NCBI RefSeq assembly: GCF_030732865.1
Contig: NZ_JASHKB010000009.1
Location: forward strand, 62,001 to 126,000
From: Roseitalea sp. MMSF_3546
GTDB taxonomy: Bacteria; Pseudomonadota; Alphaproteobacteria; Rhizobiales; Rhizobiaceae
Direction: 5' to 3'
Length of the DNA: 64,000 nucleotides
Made by a program: the position numbers and the translations under genes. Below the pieces are notes generated by a model that did not search any database, was not told the origin of the DNA, and worked only from the letters and a program-made list of their open reading frames with translations. Of this stretch, positions 53,658-63,612 are shown in pieces. How positions within the stretch are numbered: the first letter of the stretch is position 1; each line of letters starts with the position of its first letter.

Positions 53658-53687
53658 GGCCCGGTCCCTGCGACCGGGCCTTTTTTT
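53658..53687 (+). terminator. Rho-independent terminator after glnK-amtB
   Basis: The stem GGCCCGGTC / GACCGGGCC (9 bp, 5-base loop) is followed by seven Ts. This is the clearest intrinsic terminator in the window and separates glnK-amtB from ftsK. Confidence 0.88.
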
Positions 53688-53874
53688 GCCGCCAGCGGCC
53701 GTCTTGTTTCGACTTCCGGCCCGCCGCACGCCCCGCCCACCGGGCCTCCGGGACGTCTCCCGGGGATGATGAGAGCCGGCGAGCGCGCGCCGCGCAGATG
53801 GTTAATGCCCCCTTTACCATCCCCGCCTACTGTGGCGGCAAACCGACCCGATTGGCACGACCAGGACGCAACGC

Positions 53875-56523
53875 ATGCCGGCCAACCGCGCAGCAAACCC
53901 TTCGCTCAGCGGCCACAGCACCAATGGTGCGATCGAGATGGACATGGACCGGCGGGCATCGCGTTGGCCGGTGCCGGCCTGGCTGCGCCGCCAGGGCCGC
54001 CGTGCGGGCGGGACCGCGCTGTTGGCCTTCGGCGCATTCCTGATCGCGGCGGTGACCACCTGGAACGTCGCAGACCCCAGCCTGAGCCACGCCACCGACG
54101 CGCCGGTCACCAATCTGATGGGCTATCCGGGCGCGGTCGCCGCCGACCTGGCCATGCAGTTCTTCGGCCTTGGTGCGCTCGCCGCACTGGCGCCGATCGG
54201 CTTTTGGGGCGTGACATTGCTGCGCCAGGCCGTGCCCGATCTCGCCGCGCGGCGCCTGGGTGCCTGGCTGGCCGGCGTTCTGCTCGCCGCCGCCGCGATC
54301 GGCTGCATTCCCGCGCCGGCGAGCTGGCCGCTGCCATCGGGCCTGGGCGGGGCGCTCGGCGACATGGTGCTGCGTCTGCCGGCGCTGTTCCTGGGCGGAT
54401 ATCCGACCGGCTTTGCCGCGTTCGTCATCGCGCTGCTGCTTGCGCCGATGGCCGGCCTGCTGCTGGCGATTGCCGCCGGCTATGGCTGGCGACGGCCCGC
54501 ATCGCGCGCGCCGGCCGCGGCCGAGGGCCGGCCGGCAGATGCCGATGCCGATGCTGATGCCGATGACGGCCCGGACGGCGCGAGCTTGATCACCATCGGC
54601 GCGCTCATGCATGCCTTTTACGCGTTTCGCGCCAATCTGCGCCGGCTGCTGCCCGCGCGGCGGCGCAAGCGACACGAAAGTCAGCTTCGGCACGACGAAC
54701 CGGCAATGGCCGCGCCCGAGGCGCCGCCGCCGCGTCAGCCGGTGCTGATCGAGCGCCCCGGTTCGCGCATCCCGCCCGCGCCGCCCGCCGAGGACGAAAT
54801 GGCAACGGCCGAGCAATGGCGCGGCGTCGAGGACTGGGCGCCCCAGCCGGCGCCGGCGCCGCAGGCCGCCGCGCCCGCCGCGAGCGAACCGGCGCCCGAC
54901 CAGGGCGCATCGCGTGTCGCCGCGCCGGCCCCGCCACCCAAGCCGAGCGTGCGCGTGCAGCGCCAGGCGCAGGCCTCGCTCATCCCCGAGACCGGCTTCG
55001 AACTGCCCTCGGTGCATTTTCTGGTCGAGCCGAAAAATGTCGGACGCGACGAGACGCTGTCGGACGACGCGCTCGAACAGAATGCACGCCTGCTCGAGGG
55101 CGTGCTCGAGGATTTCGGCGTGCGCGGCGAGATCATCCAGGTCCGTCCGGGCCCCGTGGTGACGCTTTATGAACTGGAGCCGGCGCCGGGCATCAAGTCC
55201 TCGCGCGTCATCGGGCTCGCCGAGGACATCGCCCGCTCGATGAGCGCGATTGCCGCGCGCGTCGCCGTGGTGCCCGGCCGCAACGCGATCGGCATCGAAC
55301 TGCCCAATGAGCGGCGCCAGACCGTCTATCTGCGCGAACTGATCTCCTCGCAGAACTACGACAAGTCCAAGGCCAAGCTGGCGCTGACGCTGGGCAAGAC
55401 GATCAATGGCGAGGCGGTCATCGCCGACCTCGCCAAGATGCCGCACCTGCTGGTTGCCGGCACCACCGGTTCGGGCAAGTCGGTGGCGATCAACACCATG
55501 ATCCTGTCGCTACTCTACAAGATGACGCCCGAGCAGTGCCGGCTGATCATGATCGATCCCAAGATGCTCGAACTGTCGGTCTATGACGGCATACCGCATC
55601 TGCTCACGCCGGTCGTCACCGATCCCAAGAAGGCCGTCGTCGCGCTCAAATGGACCGTGCGCGAGATGGAGAGCCGCTACAAGAACATGTCCAAGCTCGG
55701 CGTGCGCAACATTGACGGGTTCAACGCGCGCATCCGCGAGGCCGAAAGCAAGGGCGAGCAGCTCAGCCGCACCGTGCAGACCGGTTTCGACCGCGACACC
55801 GGCGAGGCGATCTACGAGACCGAGACCCTCGATCTGGAGCCGATGCCCTATATCGTCGTGATCATCGACGAGATGGCCGACCTGATGATGGTCGCCGGCA
55901 AGGACATCGAGGGCGCGGTTCAGCGCCTTGCGCAGATGGCGCGCGCCGCCGGCATCCATGTCATCATGGCGACCCAGCGGCCCTCGGTCGATGTCATCAC
56001 CGGCACGATCAAGGCCAATTTCCCCACACGGATCTCCTTCCAGGTCACCTCCAAGATCGACAGTCGCACCATCCTTGGCGAGCAGGGCGCCGAACAGCTT
56101 CTGGGCATGGGCGACATGCTCTACATGGCCGGCGGCGGGCGCATCCAGCGCGTGCATGGGCCTTTCGTGTCCGACGAGGAGGTCGAGGACATCGTCCGGC
56201 ACCTGAAGGCGCAAGGCGTGCCGCAATATCTCGAAGCGGTCACCGAGGAGGACGAGGACGATGCGAGCGATGGCGGCGCGGGCGGCGGCGCCTCCGATGG
56301 CGATGCGCAGGGCGCCGATCCCTACGATCAGGCCGTGGCCATCGTGATCCGCGACCGCAAGGCCTCGACCAGCTATATCCAGCGCCGCCTGGGCATCGGC
56401 TACAACCGGGCCGCCACGCTGATCGAACGCATGGAGCAGGAGGGCGTGATCAGCCCGGCCAACCATGCCGGCAAGCGCGAGATCCTGGTGCCGTCCGAGG
56501 ACGAGCAGATGGCCGGCATGTGA
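53875..56523 (+). CDS. ftsK: DNA translocase FtsK
   Basis: 882 residues. The N-terminal membrane domain has four helices (about 45-205). A Pro/Ala-rich linker runs to about 360. The motor follows with Walker [16 protein letters not shown] (about 527-541) and Walker [14 protein letters not shown] (about 660-672). The C-terminal gamma winged-helix (about 815-880), with [20 protein letters not shown], reads KOPS-type polarity sequences. It pumps chromosome ends through the septum and activates XerCD at dif. The 312-base region before it holds the amtB terminators and presumably its promoter. lolA follows. Confidence 0.96.
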   Translation: MPANRAANPSLSGHSTNGAIEMDMDRRASRWPVPAWLRRQGRRAGGTALLAFGAFLIAAVTTWNVADPSLSHATDAPVTNLMGYPGAVAADLAMQFFGLGALAALAPIGFWGVTLLRQAVPDLAARRLGAWLAGVLLAAAAIGCIPAPASWPLPSGLGGALGDMVLRLPALFLGGYPTGFAAFVIALLLAPMAGLLLAIAAGYGWRRPASRAPAAAEGRPADADADADADDGPDGASLITIGALMHAFYAFRANLRRLLPARRRKRHESQLRHDEPAMAAPEAPPPRQPVLIERPGSRIPPAPPAEDEMATAEQWRGVEDWAPQPAPAPQAAAPAASEPAPDQGASRVAAPAPPPKPSVRVQRQAQASLIPETGFELPSVHFLVEPKNVGRDETLSDDALEQNARLLEGVLEDFGVRGEIIQVRPGPVVTLYELEPAPGIKSSRVIGLAEDIARSMSAIAARVAVVPGRNAIGIELPNERRQTVYLRELISSQNYDKSKAKLALTLGKTINGEAVIADLAKMPHLLVAGTTGSGKSVAINTMILSLLYKMTPEQCRLIMIDPKMLELSVYDGIPHLLTPVVTDPKKAVVALKWTVREMESRYKNMSKLGVRNIDGFNARIREAESKGEQLSRTVQTGFDRDTGEAIYETETLDLEPMPYIVVIIDEMADLMMVAGKDIEGAVQRLAQMARAAGIHVIMATQRPSVDVITGTIKANFPTRISFQVTSKIDSRTILGEQGAEQLLGMGDMLYMAGGGRIQRVHGPFVSDEEVEDIVRHLKAQGVPQYLEAVTEEDEDDASDGGAGGGASDGDAQGADPYDQAVAIVIRDRKASTSYIQRRLGIGYNRAATLIERMEQEGVISPANHAGKREILVPSEDEQMAGM

Positions 56524-56621
56524 GCGAATGCACCGACATTGCCCCGGCCCCGCCACAGGATAGCCAAAGTGTCTGCGTAGCGCCTGCAATCAACTGGGTC
56601 CGAGAACCGACCGAAAGACCG

Positions 56622-57269
56622 ATGATGAAAACCATGCCCCGCATTACCCGTTTGAGCCGCCGCGCCGCGCTGGCGGCCGCCATCGGCACCGCCGCGACGC
56701 TTGCCCTGCCCGGCCCGTCCCTTGCCCAGGCGCCCGGCGCTGCCCAGGAAATCGCCAACCATTTCACGCGTGTGCGCACAATGATGGGCGAGTTCGTCCA
56801 GTTCGGACCGTCGGGCGAACAGACCGGCGGCCGTTTCTTCATCGAGCGCCCGGGCCGCGTCCTGTTCCTCTACGAGGAGCCGTCCAACATCCGCGTGGTG
56901 GCCGATGGCGACAACGTCGTGGTCAACAACAAGAAGCTCAGCACCTGGGACATCTATCCGCTCGGCAAGACCCCGCTCAATCTGATCCTTGGCGACCGCA
57001 TCGACCTTGGCGGCGGCCGCGTCGTCAGCGTCACCGAGGACGACGATCTGACCACCATCGTCATGCAGGACAAGCAGGTCTTCGGCGACAGCCAGATCAC
57101 CATGATGTTCGACCCGCAGAGCTACGATCTGCGTCAGTGGACGATCCGCGACGCCAAGGGCCAGGACACCACGGTGATGATCTACAATGTCCGCAAGGGC
57201 GTGACCTTCGGCCCGGACACCTTCGAGATCGACTACAACCGCATCCGCCGCGAGCGCGCGAGCCGCTAA
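56622..57269 (+). CDS. lolA: outer-membrane lipoprotein carrier protein LolA
   Basis: About 215 residues. The signal peptide MMKTMPRITRLSRRAALAAA has an SRRAAL stretch that resembles a twin-arginine signal, cut near SLAQA. The mature part follows the LolA pattern: TMMGEFVQ, GGRFFIERPGRVLFLYEEPS and DPQSYDLRQWTIRDAKGQ. LolA ferries lipoproteins across the periplasm from LolCDE to the outer membrane. The frame is open from 56520, overlapping the ftsK end, but the signal peptide fixes the start at 56622 or the ATG next to it. ftsK-lolA adjacency is common in this order. Confidence 0.92.
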   Translation: MMKTMPRITRLSRRAALAAAIGTAATLALPGPSLAQAPGAAQEIANHFTRVRTMMGEFVQFGPSGEQTGGRFFIERPGRVLFLYEEPSNIRVVADGDNVVVNNKKLSTWDIYPLGKTPLNLILGDRIDLGGGRVVSVTEDDDLTTIVMQDKQVFGDSQITMMFDPQSYDLRQWTIRDAKGQDTTVMIYNVRKGVTFGPDTFEIDYNRIRRERASR

Positions 57270-57406
57270 CGGCCCGATAGCGGCATCTGCGTTCCATCGG
57301 TGCCGCACGCGATAAGCTGTGCGCGGCACCGGTCGCGCCGGGTCCCCCGCTTGCCGGCCCGCGCCCCGTTGCCTACAGATCCGGTCCAGCAAAGCCTCAC
57401 TGCCGC

Positions 57407-58240
57407 ATGGAGCCGGAATTGCGCGCGTCCTCGACCCTGACCGTTGCCACCTGGAACATAAACTCCGTGCGGCTGCGCCAGGGCCTTCTTGAGCGCTTTG
57501 TGCTCGAGCATGAACCCGACATCGTGTGCCTGCAGGAGACCAAGTGCCAGAACGGCCAGTTTCCCGCCGCACCGTTCCGCAAGCTCGGCTACGAGCACAT
57601 CGCGCTCAACGGGCAGAAGGGCTATCACGGTGTCGCCACGCTTTCGCGGTTGCCGCTGGCACAGATCCAGTGCCGGAGCTTTTGCGGGATCGGCGATTCG
57701 CGGCACGTCGAATGCGTCGTCGAGATCGCCGGTCGGCGCATTCGCCTGCACAATTTCTACGTTCCGGCGGGCGGCGACGAGCCCGATCGCGATGTGAACC
57801 CGAAATTTGCGCACAAGCTCGATTTCCTCGAGGAAATGCGCTGCGTGACGACCGATGCGGGCACCCATGACGCCGCGCTTCTGGTCGGCGATCTCAACAT
57901 CGCCCCGCTCGAGAACGATGTGTGGTCGCACAGGCAACTGCTGAAGGTGGTCAGCCACACGCCGGTCGAGACCGAGACGCTGGAGGACTTGCGGCGGAAG
58001 GCCGGCTGGACCGACCTGATGCGCACGCGCATCCCGCCCGAGGAAAAGCTCTATACCTGGTGGAGCTATCGGGCGCGCGACTGGCAGGCCTCCAACCGCG
58101 GCCGCCGGCTCGACCACATCTGGGGCACGCCGAACCTGGTCTCGCCAATGTCTGACCTGCGCGTTCTCACCCAGGCGCGCGGCTGGCCAAAGCCGTCCGA
58201 TCACGTGCCGGTGATCGCCCGTTTCGCGCTGGGCGCCTGA
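57407..58240 (+). CDS. xthA: exodeoxyribonuclease III
   Basis: 277 residues of the ExoIII AP-endonuclease family. Active-site motifs are ATWNINSVR, IVCLQETK (metal glutamate), LLVGDLNIAP (Asp/Asn), RLDHIWGTP and the terminal SDHVPV with the catalytic Asp-His. It cuts DNA 5' to abasic sites and degrades 3' ends during base-excision repair. It lies 137 bases after lolA on the same strand and converges with the cNMP-binding protein gene. Confidence 0.95.
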   Translation: MEPELRASSTLTVATWNINSVRLRQGLLERFVLEHEPDIVCLQETKCQNGQFPAAPFRKLGYEHIALNGQKGYHGVATLSRLPLAQIQCRSFCGIGDSRHVECVVEIAGRRIRLHNFYVPAGGDEPDRDVNPKFAHKLDFLEEMRCVTTDAGTHDAALLVGDLNIAPLENDVWSHRQLLKVVSHTPVETETLEDLRRKAGWTDLMRTRIPPEEKLYTWWSYRARDWQASNRGRRLDHIWGTPNLVSPMSDLRVLTQARGWPKPSDHVPVIARFALGA

Positions 58241-58293
58241 CGTCGCGGACACGGAGGCCGGCAGGGCTGTCGCGGATCCGCTCGGCTCGCGAC

Positions 58294-58761
58294 CTACAGA
58301 TCGACGGACTTGCGGAAGCTGCGTTCGAGTTCGGTGATCCGGCGCAGAAAGGCCGACAGTTCGTCGCGCATGATGTCGTGGATCGCGAGCGCGGTGTCCG
58401 GATACTCGCCGAGCATGCGCTTGAAGATCGATCGGCTCACGCGGAACAGTTCGGCATCGGTCCTGGCAACCGCTCCGGTCATGCGCTCGGTTTCGGTGAT
58501 CAGCGCGAACTGGCCGAGCACCTCTCCGGCGGCGGCCGTGTCCAGCGCGACGTCCTTGCCGCGAATGCGCCGCGTCAGGTCGATTTCGCCACGCACGATG
58601 ACATAGCCGCATTCGGCCGGATCGTTCTGGACGTAGAGCGTTTGCCCGGCGGTCAACTGGACCCGCTCCGCGCCGAAAGCCAGGAGCCGCAATTGATCCT
58701 GGTCCAGATGCTCAAAGAGCGTTGCGGCCGAAAGGGCGCGTATGTCATCTTCGAGCGTCAC
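58294..58761 (-). CDS. cyclic-nucleotide-binding-domain protein (Crp/Fnr fold, no DNA-binding domain)
   Basis: 155 residues that correspond to a single cNMP-binding beta-barrel (ERVQLTAGQTLYVQNDPAECGYVIVRGEIDL) and the following long helix (MRDELSAFLRRITELERSF). The phosphate-binding cassette segment reads AAGEVLGQFALITETERMTGA, where the usual G-E-(L/I)...R...A pattern is partly kept. A Crp-type helix-turn-helix is missing, so it is not a DNA-binding regulator by itself. The start is GTG with GGGGCGG before it. It stands between convergent xthA and the CenR-like gene upstream. Such small sensors usually act through partners. Confidence 0.82.
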   Translation of the reverse strand: MTLEDDIRALSAATLFEHLDQDQLRLLAFGAERVQLTAGQTLYVQNDPAECGYVIVRGEIDLTRRIRGKDVALDTAAAGEVLGQFALITETERMTGAVARTDAELFRVSRSIFKRMLGEYPDTALAIHDIMRDELSAFLRRITELERSFRKSVDL

Positions 58762-59060
58762 GGAACCGCCCCGCCCCCGATCGTTTGCGAATCAAGCTGT
58801 TACATGAGCGTAGCAGAAATAAAAAGGGGAGCGCCGCCCCCGGCAAGTCGATCTGCGCGTCGAGCCAGTTTCGCATCCGATGCCAGGGCCACCGGGACCT
58901 TCCGACATCGATTGGCGGATCGAAAGCCCCGCTCAAATCAATGCGTTACCAGTGACCCGCCAAACCCGGCATCCGCATCGGCGAGCGCTGCGGAGGCGAT
59001 GCACGCGCCGGGATCGGTTCGGCCGGGCGGTTCGCACGGCGTCCGGCTGCCCCGTTGGGC

Positions 59061-59744
59061 TCACGGTACCAGCTTGTAGCCGCCGCTTTCGGTCACCAGG
59101 ATCGCCGCGTTGGAGGGGTCGCGCTCGATCTTCTGGCGCAGCCGGTAGACATGGGTTTCCAGCGTGTGCGTCGTCACGCCCGAATTGTAGCCCCAGACCT
59201 CCTCGAGCAGCGTGTCGCGCGTGACGACCTGTGCGCCGGCGCGATAAAGATACTTGATGATCGCCGCTTCCTTTTCGGTCAGGCGCACCTTCTTGCCATT
59301 GCCGTCGATCAGCATCTTCTGGCTCGGCGTGAAGGTGTAGGGGCCCACCGCGAAGGTCGCGTCCTCGCTCTGTTCGTGCTGGCGCAACTGCGCGCGGATA
59401 CGCGCCAGCAGCACGGCGAACTTGAAGGGCTTGGTGACATAGTCGTTGGCGCCGGCCTCCAGCCCCAGGATCGTGTCCGAATCGGTATCGTGCCCGGTCA
59501 GCATGATCACCGGCGCCTTGAACCCGCCCTTGCGCAGGATCTTGACCGCCTCGCGCCCGTCCATGTCGGGCAGGCCGACATCCATGACGATCAGGTCGAT
59601 CATGGCCGACCGCGCCGCCTCGATTCCCTTGGCCGCGGTCTGGGCCTGAATGACGTCGAATTCCTCGTACAGCGACAATTGCTCGACGAGGACATCGCGC
59701 AGATCGTCGTCGTCATCGACCAGCAACAGCGTCCGTGTCGTCAT
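59061..59744 (-). CDS. OmpR-family response regulator, CenR/OtpR-like
   Basis: 227 residues. The receiver domain (1-120) starts RTLLLVDDDDDLRDVL, with phospho-acceptor D55 in IVMDVGLPD, the switch threonine in MLTGHD and K in VTKPFK. The winged-helix output domain (about 130-227) ends VYRLRQKIERDPS and TESGGYKLVP. The sequence and length agree with CenR of Caulobacter/Rhodobacter and OtpR of Brucella, cell-envelope regulators conserved in alphaproteobacteria. The next gene, a YkuD-type enzyme, is divergent and fits an envelope role. No partner kinase is adjacent, which is usual. I chose the ATG at 59744 (AAGGGG upstream). Confidence 0.88.
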   Translation of the reverse strand: MTTRTLLLVDDDDDLRDVLVEQLSLYEEFDVIQAQTAAKGIEAARSAMIDLIVMDVGLPDMDGREAVKILRKGGFKAPVIMLTGHDTDSDTILGLEAGANDYVTKPFKFAVLLARIRAQLRQHEQSEDATFAVGPYTFTPSQKMLIDGNGKKVRLTEKEAAIIKYLYRAGAQVVTRDTLLEEVWGYNSGVTTHTLETHVYRLRQKIERDPSNAAILVTESGGYKLVP

Positions 59745-59874
59745 CTTGCACCCCTTGAGCTTCGGGCCGCGCCCGCAGCGAATCGTCCCTGACGGCCTTT
59801 TCGCCCGCCGTTTTGGCATCTTAGCGACAAAAGTGATCTCAACAAATGCTCAACTTTGCGTGTATGAGCGGGCC

Positions 59875-60444
59875 ATGCCCGAATGCACCACGACAACCGG
59901 ACCGATCGGGCGCACCGTGCTGCGCCGGCTGGTGGTGCGGCGCGCGCCGGGCCGGCCGAGCATCGGCCTGCTCGCCGCCGGCGGTCGGGTGCTGCCCTGC
60001 GCATTGGGGCGCAGCGGCACGACCACGCGCAAGCGCGAGGGCGACGGCGCAACCCCTGGCTACGCCGTGCTGCGCCCGCTGTGGGCCTACTGGCGGGCCG
60101 ATCGCGGAGGACGGCCGGCCACGGCGTTGCCCGTGCGACGGACAGCGCACACCGATGGCTGGTGCGATGCGCCCGGCCATCCCGCCTACAACCGGCCCGT
60201 GCGCCTGCCCTTTGTCGCCTCGCACGAGACGATATGGCGGACCGACCATCTCTACGACATCTGCGTCGTGCTCGACTGGAACGTGGTTCCGGGTCGCCGG
60301 CGCAATGCCGGCTCGGCGATCTTCATGCATCTTGTCCGGCCCGGCTATGCGCCAACGGCCGGCTGCATCGCCCTTGCGCGGGACGATCTTGTCTGGCTGC
60401 TGGCCCGCATGGACCGGCACACCCGCATCGCCGTGTGCGGGTGA
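59875..60444 (+). CDS. YkuD-type L,D-transpeptidase-like protein
   Basis: About 189 residues without a signal peptide. The catalytic pattern is near the end: IFMHLVRPGYAPTAGCIAL gives the histidine and the T-x-G-C cysteine of YkuD domains. RDGATPGYAVLRPLWAYWR-like text and WRTDHLYDICVVLDWN belong to the same family (the YkuD-related group in alphaproteobacteria). L,D-transpeptidases cross-link peptidoglycan or attach proteins to it, but the lack of a visible export signal leaves the site of action open. It is divergent from the CenR-like regulator and converges tightly with the DUF1761-like gene. Confidence 0.84.
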   Translation: MPECTTTTGPIGRTVLRRLVVRRAPGRPSIGLLAAGGRVLPCALGRSGTTTRKREGDGATPGYAVLRPLWAYWRADRGGRPATALPVRRTAHTDGWCDAPGHPAYNRPVRLPFVASHETIWRTDHLYDICVVLDWNVVPGRRRNAGSAIFMHLVRPGYAPTAGCIALARDDLVWLLARMDRHTRIAVCG

Positions 60445-60852
60445 TCACACGCCCATGAAGCCGATCACCGCGCCCATGAGCAGCGCCACGATCAGCCAGT
60501 GCGCGCCGTCGATCAGCGTCAGGTCCCAGCGCGCGCCCTGGTAGCGGTGGTTGACCAGCATCGCCGTGATGATGAAGCCGAGCCACACCAGCCCCCCGGA
60601 AATGACGCCGTTTCGCACCGTCACCCGGCCATCGCCCAGATGGCCGATCACGCCCGCCAGCACATAGGCCATGACAAGCAGGCTCACCGCCGTCGTCACG
60701 AACAGGGTCGGCGTGAATGCCGCCTGCTCGGGCGTCAGGCCCGCCGCCTTCATCCAGGCCCGGGACAGCGCGCCGTAATAGACCGCGCCGAACACGAAGG
60801 CCGCCAATGCCGCAAGCCCGACGGCGAGATAGTTCATTCCCGCAAATTCCAT
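60445..60852 (-). CDS. DUF1761-like membrane protein
   Basis: 135 residues with four predicted transmembrane helices: about 5-25 (YLAVGLAALAAFVFGAVYYG), 48-68, 78-98 and 112-133. The first helix followed by AWMKAAG resembles the DUF1761 family of small bacterial membrane proteins, whose function is unknown. The start at 60852 has GGAGGAG six bases upstream, while the longer frame to 60927 does not add conserved sequence. Its stop abuts that of the YkuD-type gene. Confidence 0.83.
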   Translation of the reverse strand: MEFAGMNYLAVGLAALAAFVFGAVYYGALSRAWMKAAGLTPEQAAFTPTLFVTTAVSLLVMAYVLAGVIGHLGDGRVTVRNGVISGGLVWLGFIITAMLVNHRYQGARWDLTLIDGAHWLIVALLMGAVIGFMGV

Positions 60853-61025
60853 GGCCGTCTCCTCCACCGCCATCGCCCCTGTGCGATGAAACGCCGCACC
60901 GGCGCGCGAATCAAGCCCGCGCCTCACGCATCAGCCGGCCGAACCGGCGAGCAAGGCGCCGATCGCGGTCGCACGCGCGCGGTCCGCACGGGCACGCTCG
61001 CCCGGAAACGGTCATCGGGACACGG

Positions 61026-61457
61026 TCATCTGGGTGGATCGTCGAGGCCGCCCATGCGGCAGACTTCGAGCCACTCGTCCTCGGTGACCGGTTGCACCGA
61101 AAGCCGCATGGAGGTCACCAGCGCCATCTCCGAGAGCCTGGGATTGGCCTTGACCGCCTTGAGCGTCACCGGCTGCGGCATGTCGCACACCGCCCTGACG
61201 TCCACGCACTCCCAGCGCGGATCGTCGGTGGTCGAATCGGGATGGATCTCCTTGCAGATCTCGACGATGCCGACGATCTGAAGACCCTCGTTGGAGTGAT
61301 AGAAGAACGCCTTGTCGCCCAGCTTCATCGCCCGCATGTTGTTGCGCGCCTGGTAGTTGCGAATGCCGTCCCATTCCTCGCCCGCCGCGCCCCTGGCCTT
61401 CTGCTGCTCCCAGGACCACTTGAACGGTTCGGATTTGAAGAGCCAGTACTGGGCCAT
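61026..61457 (-). CDS. EVE-domain protein
   Basis: 143 residues comprising one EVE domain (PUA-like fold). YWLFKSEPFKWSW at the start, WDGIRNYQARNNMR and GDKAFFYHSNEG form the base-binding pocket region. EVE proteins recognise modified nucleobases in RNA or DNA, and the stand-alone bacterial form is thought to bind modified tRNA or DNA bases. The ATG at 61457 has AAGGA at five bases. The one at 61463 overlaps the gpsA stop but lacks spacing. It is the last gene of the tsaD-gpsA-EVE unit. Confidence 0.92.
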   Translation of the reverse strand: MAQYWLFKSEPFKWSWEQQKARGAAGEEWDGIRNYQARNNMRAMKLGDKAFFYHSNEGLQIVGIVEICKEIHPDSTTDDPRWECVDVRAVCDMPQPVTLKAVKANPRLSEMALVTSMRLSVQPVTEDEWLEVCRMGGLDDPPR

Positions 61458-61459
61458 GG

Positions 61460-62443
61460 TCATCCTTGTCGAAGTTCGGGTCGGATCGGGCGCGCCAGCA
61501 ATGTCGCGATGGCGATGTCGACGTCAAGCCTGCCCGAAAGGATCGCCGCCACCGTGGCGATGATCGGCGCGTCGATGCCGTGCTGGCGCGCGATCCGGTC
61601 CGCGATGGCCGCCGTGGGCACGCCCTCGGCCAGTTTCAGCCCGGATGGATCCTCGCCGCGGCCGATGGCCCGACCATAGGTGAAATTGCGCGACTGCGCC
61701 GACGCGCAGGTCAGGATCAGGTCGCCCAGCCCGGACAGGCCGGACAGCGTCTCCGCCCGGGCGCCCAGCGCCATGGCGAGCCGCGACATTTCTGCAAATC
61801 CCCGCGTCGTCAGCGCCGCCAGCGCGCTCGCGCCGAGCCGGCGCCCGTCGACGATGCCGGCGGCGATCGCCAGCACGTTCTTGAGCGCTCCGCCCTGCTC
61901 GACCCCGACCGGATCGTCGCTCGCATAGCAGCGCAGGCCCGGCCGCGACAGCGCCCGGCTGGCCGCCAGCGCGGCCTCCAGATCGTCCATGGCGACCGTC
62001 ACCGCGGTCGGCAGGCCGGCGCTCACATCGGCGGCGAAGCTCGGTCCGGACAGCACGGCGTGGCGGTGGCCCGGCGCGATCTCGCCCATGACCTCGGTCA
62101 TCGTCCGCCCGGTCTCGCGCTCGATGCCCTTGGCGCAGGAGACCAGCAGCGCGCCCGGTGGCACACGGCCGGCCATTTCGCCAAGCACGGCGCGCAGTGT
62201 CTGCGCCGGAACCGCGAACAGCACATGCTCGGCGCCGGCCAGCGCTTCGGCGGCATCGGTCGTCGCACCGATGGCCGCGGGCAGTTCGATATTGCCAAGA
62301 TAGTATGTGTTGCGGCGTCTGGCGTTGACTTCGGCGATGACGCCGCCATCGCGCCCCCACAGCGTGCACGGCGCCGCGCCGCGCGCCATGGCGGCTGCCA
62401 GCGCCGTGCCCCAGGCACCCGCCCCGATCACCGCCACGCTCAT
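61460..62443 (-). CDS. gpsA: glycerol-3-phosphate dehydrogenase (NAD(P)+)
   Basis: 327 residues. The NAD site is [16 protein letters not shown] at the N-terminus. [11 protein letters not shown], the catalytic lysine in [14 protein letters not shown] (about residue 186) and [17 protein letters not shown] are GpsA signatures. It reduces dihydroxyacetone phosphate to sn-glycerol 3-phosphate for phospholipid synthesis, the opposite physiological direction to GlpD in this window. The start overlaps the tsaD stop (ATGA) and the downstream EVE gene lies within a few bases, so all three are probably co-transcribed. Confidence 0.95.
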   Translation of the reverse strand: MSVAVIGAGAWGTALAAAMARGAAPCTLWGRDGGVIAEVNARRRNTYYLGNIELPAAIGATTDAAEALAGAEHVLFAVPAQTLRAVLGEMAGRVPPGALLVSCAKGIERETGRTMTEVMGEIAPGHRHAVLSGPSFAADVSAGLPTAVTVAMDDLEAALAASRALSRPGLRCYASDDPVGVEQGGALKNVLAIAAGIVDGRRLGASALAALTTRGFAEMSRLAMALGARAETLSGLSGLGDLILTCASAQSRNFTYGRAIGRGEDPSGLKLAEGVPTAAIADRIARQHGIDAPIIATVAAILSGRLDVDIAIATLLARPIRPELRQG

Positions 62444-63522
62444 GCCTTGGCCCCCTTGCGGCCCGCGCCGATCAGCGGCGCGGCCGCCTCATCGAGCGGC
62501 CATCGCGGCCGCGGCGGCGCATCGAGCGGCGTCCTCGCGCCCTGGCGGAAATGTTCGAGCCCTGCCCAGGCGATCATCGCGGCATTGTCGGCGCACAGCG
62601 CCATGGGCGGAGCGAAGAAGGCGAAGCCGTGCACCCGGCAAAGCGCCTCGAGCATGGACCTGATGGCACCATTGGCCGCCACGCCGCCGGCGACGACCAG
62701 CGTCGGATTGGGCGCGGAGATCTCGTTTCGGTATCGCTGCAGGCTGCGCGTCACGCGATCCTCCAGCGTGTCGACCACCGCAGCCTGGAACGAGGCGCAA
62801 AGATCGTCGATGTCGGTGTCGCCGAGCGTGCCCAGTTCGCCGGCACGCTGGCGCAGCGCGGTCTTCAGTCCCGAAAACGAAAAATCGGGCCGCGCTTCGC
62901 CCCTGAGCGGGCGCGGCAGGTCGAAGCGCGCCGGGTCGCCCCGCGCCGCGCGCGCCTCGACCTGCGGGCCGCCCGGATAGGGCAGGCCGAGCAGCTTGGC
63001 CGTCTTGTCGAAGGCTTCGCCGAGCGCGTCGTCGATCGTCGTCGCCCAGCGTTCGTAATCGCCGAGCCCGCGCACCAGCAGCATCTGCGTGTGTCCGCCC
63101 GATACGAGCAGCAGCAGATAGGGAAATGCGAGCCCGTCGGTCAGGCGCGGGGTCAGCGCATGCCCCTCGAGGTGATTGACCGCCACGAACGGCTTGCCGC
63201 GCGCCATCGCGATCGCCTTGGCCGTCATCGTGCCGACGATCAGTCCGCCGATCAGCCCCGGTCCGGCCGTTGCCGCCACCGCGTCGATCCGGTCCCAGCC
63301 GGTTTCGGCCCGTTCCAGCGCGCCCGCGATCACCCCGTCGAGCTTTTCGACATGGGCACGCGCGGCGATCTCCGGCACCACGCCGCCGAAAGCGGCATGC
63401 TCGGCAAACTGGCTGTAGACGACATTGGCGAGGATTTCGCCGCTCGGCGCGTTCTTGGCGGCGCGCACCACCGCCGCGGCCGTCTCGTCGCAGCTCGTCT
63501 CAATGCCGAGAACCGTCGTCAT
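62440..63522 (-). CDS. tsaD: tRNA N6-threonylcarbamoyladenosine transferase subunit TsaD
   Basis: 360 residues of the Kae1/TsaD ASKHA fold: [14 protein letters not shown] at the start, the iron-binding NHLEGH histidines (about 110-115), [27 protein letters not shown] and [12 protein letters not shown]. With TsaB and TsaE it puts the threonylcarbamoyl group on A37 of ANN-reading tRNAs. The frame is open to 63864, overlapping hemC on the other strand, but the conserved protein starts at the ATG at 63522. It heads the tsaD-gpsA-EVE unit and is divergent from hemC. Confidence 0.96.
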   Translation of the reverse strand: MTTVLGIETSCDETAAAVVRAAKNAPSGEILANVVYSQFAEHAAFGGVVPEIAARAHVEKLDGVIAGALERAETGWDRIDAVAATAGPGLIGGLIVGTMTAKAIAMARGKPFVAVNHLEGHALTPRLTDGLAFPYLLLLVSGGHTQMLLVRGLGDYERWATTIDDALGEAFDKTAKLLGLPYPGGPQVEARAARGDPARFDLPRPLRGEARPDFSFSGLKTALRQRAGELGTLGDTDIDDLCASFQAAVVDTLEDRVTRSLQRYRNEISAPNPTLVVAGGVAANGAIRSMLEALCRVHGFAFFAPPMALCADNAAMIAWAGLEHFRQGARTPLDAPPRPRWPLDEAAAPLIGAGRKGAKA

Positions 63523-63612
63523 CGTCCACGCTCGCCAAAGGACCGATTGCCGCGCACCGTCTTCGGGGTTAGGGATTGGCCCGCCTATCACGGATCGGGG
63601 AGCAAGCAAACA

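Noticed and set aside
61466-62980. Plus-strand frame of about 500 codons over gpsA and tsaD
   Set aside because: It is antisense to gpsA and tsaD, both complete and recognisable. A shadow frame.
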